Origin: Acanthochromis polyacanthus
Taxonomy: Eukaryota > Chordata > Actinopteri > Pomacentridae
Assembly (NCBI RefSeq): GCF_021347895.1
Contig: NC_067135.1
Span: 25,121,847-25,185,846, forward strand
Length of the DNA stretch: 64,000 nt
Direction of reading: 5' to 3'
The notes beneath the pieces were generated by a model. The model did not search any database. It was given only the letters and a program-made list of their open reading frames with translations, and was not told the DNA's origin. Below are positions 10,435 through 19,815 of the stretch, one piece after another (positions within the stretch are counted from its first letter, which is position 1; every line of letters begins with the position of its first letter). Both the position numbers and the translations under genes were made by a program.

Positions 10435-12465
10435 ATGGAACATAGCTCAACAGAACCTGACAGCAGGGATGAGGAAGAATTAACAGCAAGGCTTTGCCAG
10501 TACTTGCATCAAAACCAAAATTCCACCAATGCTCAGCTATTCTCTTTCCTGGCTCTACTGAATGCATATGTTCCTGAGTCTTACCTCCGGATGCACGAGT
10601 GCCAGCAAGTCCTTGGACCACCAGATCCCATCCATGGAGGCCCTCCTTTTGAAGAAAGAATGAAGCCTTTTACCGTCATTATCAACACATCCAATCCTGA
10701 TGAAATACGTATAATTAAGCCAGAGATTGCACGGGAATTTGTCGACCGACTAGCAAAGTTGAGGATTACCAGAAGTACTACGGCAAAGAAATTAATGTCC
10801 TCACTTTGTGGAAATCTGCCTGAATCATATATAATCCAGTTTATCAGAGATTTGCTGGTAAAGAGAGAAATGGGAGAGAAGGGTCGAGAGAAATTCTCAG
10901 CATTGATTACAGATATATTGGAGAAAGAGAACTTCTACCACGCTATCTCTGTCCTGAAAACCGCATCGACTAAATTCAGTCAGAACGCCATTTTCCCACA
11001 AACACTTGCTCGTCTGTATTTCATCCATTGCTGTTGCTATGACAGAGCTGAAGAATGGGCAGAGATCGCCATTGAAAGAGCTCCAACCAGCTCTTACACG
11101 GCAGACACCCTCGGACAAGTCTATAAGAACCGTTTGATGAGGACAGCCTGTCAACAGAGTGATGTTATAAACATGGCAATAAAAGCCTTTGAAGCATTTA
11201 ACGATGTGGAGCAGAAAGCAGAAAGAGAAGAGGGTCCACAGATGGAAGGTGAAGAAGACGCTGCAACATTTTCAGAGTCCTTCAATAACAGAGGCCTGTT
11301 TGGTATCATTCAAATCGCAAAGATTGTCTTTGGTAAACTTAATGGGATCCTTCCTACAACTTTGCATCCAAACTTGAAAATGGAAGTCGAAGACAAGTTT
11401 GCCTTTTTTGAATGGTATCTAACCTACTCCAAGGCAAACATGACAACCACAGAGCCAGGTTACTTCTGGAAGGATGTTGCGCTCTGCTACAAATACTACA
11501 CAACAAAAACGGCATCTGAATCCACCAGCTTTCCAGGTCTTCTCGACTGTCTCAATCACGGCCTTTTGACGTCAAAGGGAAGATGTGCCGGGTTTGAGGA
11601 GTCTGAGAAAACAGTGTCTGACCTCGAGGCCATCCGAGATGTCTTGAAAAGTGACTACGAGGAAAACGATGACGATGTCAGAGTAGCTGAGAGGTACGTT
11701 CTCTCCAACATCCTCCTGAGCAACAAGAAGCCTGATTCTCCTCAGCTGACCCCGGTGACAGAACTCCAGGCGATACTTCACAGGTTCCTGGGCACTGAAG
11801 TTAGACGTCAAAGACCAGAGTTTTGTCTGTTGGTTCTGCTGTTGTTTTGGCCCAGGGAACAACCTGAGGTGACACAAGAGGAGGATGATGAAGTAGATCT
11901 AGACGTCACAGCAGAGGATTGGTCAGAAATCCCAGAGGATGAGGACACTGCTGAAGAAAATGTCCCAGAAGAAGAGTCTGCACAACAATCTCCTGAAATC
12001 ATACTTGATCCAGACCTGGGAGAGTATGTCACGCTAATGGAGAGAACATTTGAAGCAAAATATGCAAAGTACCTCCGAGGCCGGTACCTGTTGACTCTGT
12101 TTTTCCTGGGAAAGGGCTCTGGACTGAGCAGGTGGATTCACAAATCAAGATTGGATGCAATTGTGGAAGAAAAGGTGGACAGGGAGTTAGCTAATGAAGA
12201 GCATGAAAAGAACATGAAGAAAGTGAGACGGATCAATGAGATCTGGTGCAATGGGGAAGTGTGGCATATCCCACAAATCAAAAACATCCTCCTTCCAGTC
12301 CGAGTGGAACAGGAAGTGTTTGTTTGTGCAGGGGGGCAGAGAATAAAGGCCAGAGTAGAAGCTAAACCAGACGGTTCAGGACTGAGCCCGATGCTTCACT
12401 ATCTCGGCTTCACCATCCAGGGTCCTGTCGTCTTCAAAGTAGAAGCTCCTCAGGATGGACAATAA
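10435..12465 (+). CDS. SAMD9/SAMD9L-like protein, C-terminal half only (676 aa)
   Basis: The protein matches the C-terminal part of the interferon-linked SAMD9/SAMD9L family, cytoplasmic proteins that restrict poxviruses in mammals and regulate translation and endosome traffic. Visible family text includes FLALLNAYVPESYL near residue 42, a helical TPR-like region (ARLYFIHCCCYDRAEEWAEIA, ADTLGQVYKN) around 190-240, GLFGIIQIAKIVFGKL near 285, an acidic linker near 480-520, and a C-terminal segment ending LHYLGFTIQGPVVF that fits the family's OB-fold-like end. Full-length mammalian proteins are about 1,580 residues and start with a SAM domain, then AlbA/SIR2-like and P-loop NTPase regions. All of these are absent here. 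The start is the first ATG after an in-frame TGA in the same exon (near 10385), so the short form appears genuine rather than an annotation cut. The CDS has no internal stop, suggesting that it is maintained. Confidence 0.85.
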   Translation: MEHSSTEPDSRDEEELTARLCQYLHQNQNSTNAQLFSFLALLNAYVPESYLRMHECQQVLGPPDPIHGGPPFEERMKPFTVIINTSNPDEIRIIKPEIAREFVDRLAKLRITRSTTAKKLMSSLCGNLPESYIIQFIRDLLVKREMGEKGREKFSALITDILEKENFYHAISVLKTASTKFSQNAIFPQTLARLYFIHCCCYDRAEEWAEIAIERAPTSSYTADTLGQVYKNRLMRTACQQSDVINMAIKAFEAFNDVEQKAEREEGPQMEGEEDAATFSESFNNRGLFGIIQIAKIVFGKLNGILPTTLHPNLKMEVEDKFAFFEWYLTYSKANMTTTEPGYFWKDVALCYKYYTTKTASESTSFPGLLDCLNHGLLTSKGRCAGFEESEKTVSDLEAIRDVLKSDYEENDDDVRVAERYVLSNILLSNKKPDSPQLTPVTELQAILHRFLGTEVRRQRPEFCLLVLLLFWPREQPEVTQEEDDEVDLDVTAEDWSEIPEDEDTAEENVPEEESAQQSPEIILDPDLGEYVTLMERTFEAKYAKYLRGRYLLTLFFLGKGSGLSRWIHKSRLDAIVEEKVDRELANEEHEKNMKKVRRINEIWCNGEVWHIPQIKNILLPVRVEQEVFVCAGGQRIKARVEAKPDGSGLSPMLHYLGFTIQGPVVFKVEAPQDGQ

Positions 12466-13200
12466 CTGCTTTGGGACTTTGGAACCTTAACTTGACAACA
12501 TTATATACTTAAACGCTCAAGTTGAAGGTTTGCAGTAACATCCAGCGCCATCACGCTCTAAGTGTTGCTAAAAATGATTGATTTAGGGGCAGAAAGTTAA
12601 ACAGAATCAAACTATGGTGTTGTGTCTTAAACTGTTACTCACAAAGGCATGATGTGTCATTGTGTTTCTTTAAATTTGCTGCATTATTGGCTGATGACTG
12701 TGTAAAACATGTTCTTTCAGATTAATTCATTTCTTGACATTTTTATTTACCGATAACGAAGACAATAATTACACAACTGCAATGTGTTGATATTGATGAT
12801 AAGACAAAGATAAAGAGACTTTATTGTCATTGTGCAGAAGTCCAACGAAATGTGTCAGATATATTAGTTGTGATGATTAGGATTTCGTTTTTTAAATATT
12901 TCTATTAAACATACTGCTGGTTTAACACTTATTTACACATTGCTAAAGTGAACAAACAGGCTCAAAATGACATTTGGTTTGTTAAGGTGTGATTAATGAT
13001 TAAGTCTGAATCTGATGTGATGATGAATCAACAAAGGCACTATTTTTCCTAGTAGATGATTTTCACATATTTACTTTTGTATAAATATTCAAAGTATTAA
13101 AATTATTTGGAAATTCTGCAAAGTTTTCATGTATTTTTGGTGACTGTATTCTTCTTATTTTAATGTGCTATGTGGATGCTGTTCTTTAGGCAATAATATT
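12466..13200 (+). other. 3' flank of the SAMD9L-like gene
   Basis: AT-rich noncoding sequence after the TAA stop, likely including the 3' UTR. At 12799-12860 it contains a dispersed fish repeat fragment (GACTTTATTGTCATTGTGCA). No convincing additional gene is seen. Confidence 0.5.
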
Positions 13201-15648
13201 CAGGGCTTAAAGTTTTCCGGCGCCGCGCCGGATTTCCGGCCCATGGAAGTGTACCATTTAAAAATTTCATCCATCTCCGTCCCGAAGGCTCCACGCATGT
13301 GCGTCATTGTGCATTCAGTTGCTCCGCTTTAATCAATCAAACTCCAAATCCTACATTAAAAATTATACACTTTCTGTCCAGGCATGCGGCTTTCTGATAG
13401 AACTTTTATACAATTACAGTTTTCTAACTGCGAGTGCGCATCGACTGGGCGCACGATATGCTGCGCCCTCTTGGTTCGGCATCGTCAGTGCTGCTGAGCC
13501 ACTGATAAGAAATAGCAGTATCCCACAAACAAAATCCAAATTTGCAATATTTGTTGGTGTTTTTTGTAATTATATTTAAAGGGAATTGCTGGAAACACAT
13601 TGATATATATTGCATATTATTTAGTTTATTTCTGCTTGGACTGTATACCCATTCCACGTGTCCCAGCCCTGTGGCTGCCTGGTCTCTCCAGAGCGCACGG
13701 AGCTCCAATCTGTGAGTGGTGCGGTGAAGAATCGAGCAGCTGATCACTGGTCAATAGCGTTGGAGCTTGTGTTTAGCCCAAAGACGCAGATACTAAAGTT
13801 TGCTCAGACTTGGTGTGACAGAGGAGAGAGGATGTGTCTCTGCTGATTAACAAAGAGAGCAGCCGCTGCCGCGATCCCTGAGCCGCGGTGCGTTGACTCG
13901 CCCCATTGGCGTAAGTGCGTCAGTGGCGATGCGCGTGCACGCCCCACAGTCCCCATGGTTTCACCACAAAATAAAAACAAACGGGCTTAGGTACTGAATT
14001 AAAAAAGTAACAAAAACAGAAGTTGTTGATTTTGTTTGATTTCTTAATCTTTAAACATTTTCTATGTTTTACCACGGCAAAAGGAAAAAAAGGAAACAGC
14101 TATTTCGTTTACTGGATTTTATTTTGAAAGGAAAAAAATCAAAGATCAAGCCATATGGATTTGTCCCATTATTCTACTCAGAACATCTGTTTAGTTAAAT
14201 ATGCACAAACTGAATGTAGCTTAGGTGATATTAACCTTTTTTATTTGAGAACATATAGGATGTTTGTAATAATGAGTTAAATAGCTCTCAGCAGATTTTG
14301 TGACCTTATGCATCTGAATGATGTCTAGCCACAAACAAAAAATCTCCAATCTTAAGCAAATATTGTTAGTAAGAAAAGAACGAACGTATGGGTTGTGTGA
14401 AATGAATAATGGATAGTTAAATAAGAATATTCTTAGCCTGCTTTTCACCGTTTTTTCTTCCCAAAATATAGATAAAAATAGAAACATTTAAATTGAAAGC
14501 CAACTGAACAAATTATACAGTGAATACATTTTTTCCCCTTACCAAAAACAAACAAAATGTGTGTCAGTTCAAATTGAAAATCAAATTATTTAAACTAATC
14601 ACACAGATTATTGAGGTTTATCAAATGAGCAGTTACTAACATGCGTATGTGTGGTTATGTGCTACAGAGGGCTTCTTAATCACATCTGTGTGAGAAATGG
14701 GCTGACTCCAGAGGAAAAGGCCAGAAGTTCTTCAGCATGAGCAGTCCATTGCTGCCAGGACCCAGATAAACCAGATCAGGAAGGCCCGAATTTCTTTGCT
14801 AGTTACAGAGTTTGGGAGAGTCAGCATCATGATCAACTTATTCAGAGGAATTTTATATTGTGAGGCAATAACTAAAATTGCATTTAAGAGTTAATACTAG
14901 TACTTTTATTACCTGCTTAAATACAAAGTTGGTATAGCAAGTGACATATGACAGTTTATTCTCTTGTAGTGTTCCAGAGAATATTAAACAAGTTAATTCT
15001 GTTGTCTGTGTTTTGCAGTTTATTTCAACAAACAACATTTTGAACAACATGTTAAAAAGAAAATGTTCAGAAAATTCACAAACAAAGCAAAAAAGCAAAA
15101 AAGAAATGACTTTTTCAAACAGTATTCTCCAACCACTTAATATTCTCTTGAGACTGACACTTGAGATAATGTTGTAAGTAAAAATTGTGCCTTATGAAGG
15201 AAAGCAGCTTAGTTTTGTAGCAGTTTTGTTGTGGTTGGTGTTGTTTTGAGTTCTTGTTAAATCTACTGAAGAGATAAAAATTATTAAAAGTTATTAATAA
15301 TACATGTACTTGATTTTCATGATTTTTTCCCCTTTACACTAAAATAAATCTTTGCAATTATAGTGATGTGGTATTGAAACATCAACACAAAAAAAAATCG
15401 GATTTGGAGCACTTTCTAAAAAGTCTTAAGTTTTGGCCAAGTAAGGTTTTACATTTGAGCAACAATAAAATAGTGGGATCATAATGGACATTATTTCCAC
15501 CAGATGACCTCATATTTGCTCTGAATTAATAGAATCTCATGTATATTGTGTTTTAGTGAGTTTTAAAACACATTTAAATACGTTTATTGACACTATAAAT
15601 TGGATCTAAGAAGTTCAGGCTCAGGATTTTTTCTCACTTTAAGCCCTG
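13201..15648. mobile_element. 2.4-kb non-autonomous DNA transposon with CAGGGCTTAAAGT ends
   Basis: The left end CAGGGCTTAAAGT is exactly repeated in inverted form at the right end (ACTTTAAGCCCTG ending 15648). Both are flanked by AATATT, an identical 6-bp direct repeat that is also palindromic. The CAGGG start resembles hAT elements, but hAT normally makes 8-bp duplications, so the superfamily is open. The left 0.75 kb is GC/CpG-rich (CCGGCGCCGCGCCGG near 13218) and contrasts with the AT-rich remainder. No transposase was recognised, so it is probably a deletion derivative mobilised in trans. Confidence 0.7.
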
Positions 15649-16554
15649 AATATTGATGGTATTATTTATATTTTATGGTAAAAGTACTAATACAAACACA
15701 AGAATATCACATCAGAGATGTTTGTAAAAAATAAACACTGTTTTGCAGCATTCAAATCAGTTTAAAATACAGTTATTTTACTGAAATTTGAAAGAAAAGT
15801 GATGAAAATGGTCAGGAACTGTTTGCTAATTACACATTTTGTCCAAATGTAGGCAGCTGAGACCTATTTGGACTCATCTAATTGGACTTCATGTGTAGTT
15901 CAACCTGTAAAAGAGCATTTCTCCACCTGCAGACCTTGTAGTTACACTAGCCGTTCATGGAAATTCCCCAAAAATGTATACAGAGCTAATGAACCTCTAC
16001 GGGCATCATTTAATACTAACCTATCTTTGCTCCAGATTACTCACTAGTTTAGTAATCCCTTATCTTCCCAGGGTGATCAGATTCTTCTGTAAACATCTGC
16101 ATTTCACAGTAATCAAAACCTTGAAAGCATTCTCATTTATGTAGTAATAGTCAACCTTAACCTCCTCACCCCTCTGGTAACCAAGGCCCTCACTGCTCCC
16201 AGTGAAGTGCTGCCCTCAAGTGGTCACTTCTAATACAAAGGTTCAGGAATATGTAATTGAAAAACACAACCAATCACTCCTGTCCTCCTGAATCATATCA
16301 GACCAGTGTTCATTGTTCAACATCAAATACAAAAAGGACATATTTAAAAAAACAACCAACTTATAAAAATGTATAAGAAAAAGACATTCTCCCAAAAATA
16401 ATCAACCCATCATTCTTCTGAATGAGGCACTCTTCTGATTTTTACACTGTTTCAAAATTAAAGAATATAAAAAGTAAGCATTTGGTTAGTTCACACATTC
16501 ATCAGGTTATAGCATATAGCATTATAAGTCACAGGTTATAATATCATACCACGC
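15649..16554. other. intergenic, nothing recognised
   Basis: AT-rich sequence with only short chance ORFs on either strand. No known repeat core, splice-linked exon series or promoter was seen. Confidence 0.5.
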
Positions 16555-17106
16555 TCCCTCATTTTGCTGTCGCTCCTTCATAATCCCATCCTTATGGCTG
16601 ACTAGGGCATCCTATATCCATGACTATTGACAGTGGTCTGCGGTGGTGAGGCTGGTTGGATGTACTGCCAAATTCTCTGAAATGCCTTTGGAGACGGCTT
16701 ATGGTACAGAAATGAACATTCAATACACCAGCAACAGCTCTGGTTGACATTCTTGCTGTCAGCATGCCAATTACACGCTCCCTCAAATCTTGCAACATCT
16801 GTAGCATTGTGCTGTGATAAAACTGCACCTTTCAGAGTGTCCTTTTATTGTGGGCAGTCTAAGGCACACCTGTGCACTAATCATGGTGTCTAATCAGCAT
16901 CTTGATATGGCACACCTGTGAGGTGGGATGGATTATCTCAGCAAAGGAGAAGCGCTCACTATCACAGATTTAGACAGATTTGTGAACAATATTTGAGAGA
17001 AATGGTGATATTGTGTATGTGGAAAAAGTTTTACATCTTTGAGTTCATCTCATAAAAAATGGGAACAAAAACAAAAGTGTTGCGTTCATATTTTTGTTGA
17101 GTAGTT
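16555..17106 (-). mobile_element. truncated Tc1/mariner element (5' part)
   Basis: On the minus strand this contains a Tc1 left end and leader, including GAACTCAAAGATGTAAAAC- and GCACACCTGTGAGGTGGGA-like text familiar from fish Tc1 elements. The start of a transposase frame (16828 to 16592) follows, with LRERVIGMLTARMSTRAVAG, then ISRLQRHFREFGST, the helix-turn-helix. The frame ends at 16592 and the catalytic domain is missing. A dead 5' fragment. Confidence 0.85.
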
Positions 17107-18467
17107 CCGACACAAACACATTATTCTGGACTGCTGATTGTCAGGTTTGTTTCCTCCTTCAGCTACAGACATCTGGAAGAAGAGTTCAACATGTAAGGAG
17201 GAGTTTTACTGCTTTTATCTCCTTTTCTTCTGCATTATGACTTTACTGCAGCTGGCGTGAAAATATGTGGTCTTGTTCTCTGCAGCGCTGCCTCAGTCCA
17301 AAGCTCAGCTCACCATTTGATCTGGAATATTCACATCTTTAACACTCATGTCGTCCTGCGGGTCAAAATTGACCCATTTTAAAGTTTGAAAATGTGGGAA
17401 AAAAATATTTTCAAAGTGAAACTTCTGATGTTTCAACATTTTGGAAAATCTCTGATCATTTTTTGGTGGAAAAAAAGAAATTTTAAAAATATTTCTTAAT
17501 AACATTCACAAAAAAAAATCAAACAAAATCCAGAGAATTTTGCTGGATTTTGGTTGATTTGTTCTTAAAGAAAACATTAGAAGTCAGCAGGAAAGATGCA
17601 GCTGAACACTTGTGCAGAGATTCAAGGTAGAGAATCCAAACAGTCTTCATCTTCTCCTTTAAAGTCTCGTCTCACACTGGCAGCTCTGTCTCCACTGCAT
17701 AGATACTGTCTGCAGCACAGGTGGGACACCTGGATGAGGAAGTTTCAAAATTATTCAACCAATCAGGAGGTCAGTGGGAGGCTGAGTGATGGAAACTCTT
17801 CACTACAATAATGGATCCAACAGCTCTGAGGACAGTTCATATTTAACATCTCTCAGCTGTTAACTGCCTCATATTGGAACAGTCTACAGGTCAGACTAAT
17901 AAACTGCAGCTTGTTTCAACATGTTAACATCTATCTGAGAATGTGCACAACTCTGAGAGTAAACTGAACACACATCATGTACTTATGCTGAGTTCCAAAT
18001 CATTTTCTTCTTCTTTTCACTTCCAGCCTGAACTCCAGCTGTCCTCACAAAGTCCTCATTGTTTCCTGCTGCACAGATACAACTAATAATCACTTCAACT
18101 GTCACGGTCTGTGGAATGAAATGGGCTGTCGTCTGTTTGCTCTCTAAGCTTGTTGATACTCTTATAATGTTGGTGATGTAACCGTGCAGAGGACTGTGGC
18201 TCAGAATGGACAGAAAACCATGTTGGCTGCACACTTCACAATCCCTCCACATGTAGTAGAAATCCATTCAACATGCTGCGTATTAGAACAGACTAAATCT
18301 ATTTCTGGTGCCATACATACAAATATTGGAACACAGCCATAATTTCAACATTTTATTCAAACTCACTGAAAGATTCAAGGACAAACTAGATTTCAACTGC
18401 TTTAACAAGGAAGACGGAGACAGTAGAAGTGAAAGTTCTTCACATCCACAAGGATATGTCACATGTA
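17107..18467. other. intergenic with a dispersed repeat at 17340-17560
   Basis: CATGTCGTCCTGCGGGTCAA with the inverted pair GGGTCAAAATTGACCC inside it is a repeat core I associate with fish non-autonomous DNA elements. The rest (17570-18467) contains short open stretches on both strands, but no splice or domain support. No gene is called. Confidence 0.4.
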
Positions 18468-18471
18468 TAAC

Positions 18472-19518
18472 TGTCAGGCCGAGTGGGATGTATAATACAG
18501 ATTAAAACCTTTAAAATATAATTAAATTGGAAAATTTGGATTACAAAACAATTAAAGCTGACAACACCACCTAGTAAGGGACTAGGACCCGTTTAAAAGA
18601 GGTTCTTAACCCAGAGGTGAGCAGTGCATAACAACAGAGGATAAAAACATTTTTTTTTCTGCTCCAATAAATTTATTGGTCTAAAAAATAAACGTTAACA
18701 ATAAATGATAAAAATTTAGCAGACTAAAAGTTCTTAAAATAAAGTCACTAAGGGATTGGCGACCACTGGACTCGTCATGCGGGGCCTCTTCTCTGATGGG
18801 GGTTCAGGGGAGCTTCTCCAGTCCTCCAGGGCCACGGCGCTGCGCCTCGCGATCACGCAGGCTCTAGAGCCTGGGAGAAAGAGAGGATCTGCCAGTGGGG
18901 GAAGCAATAAAGGACCCACGCGTATCCCTCCCGTGTGTGGCGACTCACCGGGTCTGGACGGCTATATTCCAGACCTGGCCCCACTTCGTGGCTCCCGTGC
19001 GTCTCTCTCTCGCTCTTCGGTCGTCCTGTCTCTGTGCCGGTACTGTGCGCCCTTGTTTCAGCCTCGTAGTCTGCCATGGCGCTCGTTACACACCGCCATT
19101 CACCGTCGCTTCTGCCCTGTTGTCTATCGTGCTGCCGTTCACGCTGCTTCTGCCGCCGCCGCACTGCCTGTCTCTCCGCGGCTCGCCCCGCTGCCGCGCT
19201 CCTGCAGTTGATTGTCTCTTTTGTTTGCTGTCATTGTCCCAGATTCTGTCCTGCGTAATCAAACTGATTGGCACCGGGTGCGCTCAACCAATGTCCATAG
19301 TCTCTGTTCCCGGTACACACCGGCAGGTAGTGGGCGTGACCTGAACTCATTTAGGAACAAAAAAAATATACAAGAAAAACAAGGCAACAAGACATACAAT
19401 TTAGGAAACTAACGCAGAAATCAAACAAATAATTTGACAACAAAATATAAGGAAACCACACACCAAATAATCACGCAAATAAAGAAAATCAAAGTAAATA
19501 AAAGCCCATATCCCCACA
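18472..19518 (-). mobile_element. possible solo LTR
   Basis: The block starts TGTCAGGCCGAGTGGG and ends TATCCCCACA, so it has TG...CA termini. It is flanked by TAAC on both sides (18468-18471, 19519-19522). The middle 18,770-19,340 is GC-rich, unlike its surroundings, and AATAAA signals on the minus strand near 18,675 suggest minus orientation. The 4-bp duplication is short enough to arise by chance, and I do not recognise the family. Several overlapping ORFs of 60-151 codons in the GC-rich part have no family resemblance and are not called. Confidence 0.4.
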
Positions 19519-19524
19519 TAACAG

Positions 19525-19632
19525 GTTCTATAGTGACCTGTCCAGGTGTCCCCTACCTTCAGCCAAAGGCAGCTGGGATAGACTCCAGCCCGTCTGCAAC
19601 CATAATGAGGATTAAGCAGTGTATAGGTGATG
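19525..19632 (+). repeat. partial SINE-like repeat (3' part)
   Basis: It carries GTGACCTGTCCAGGTGTCCC and GGATAGACTCCAGCCCGTCT blocks and a GAGGATTAAGCAGTGTATAG end shared with the copy at 7665-7960. Only the 3' third is present. Confidence 0.7.
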
Positions 19633-19815
19633 AATAGTTCATGGTTCCACAATTTTCACATTTCTTATCTTATCTGGTGACTCCATAAATTGATCTCAGT
19701 GCTCTCACGTCAGCAGCTCTGACCTCTGATTTCAGGTGTTTTGCCAAGGTTCCCAGTCAGGTGAGACGACGTTTTGCATTTTTCCTGTTGTCAGCTCCAT
19801 CTTGAGCTTAGAAGT

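Noticed and set aside
11572..12032. Antisense ORFs across the SAMD9L-like gene
   Set aside because: Shadow frames of a convincing coding sequence; composition fits antisense of an acidic stretch.
18756..19344. Several overlapping ORFs of 60-151 codons on both strands
   Set aside because: They overlap each other in a GC-rich block inside a possible LTR, where stop codons are rare. No family resemblance.
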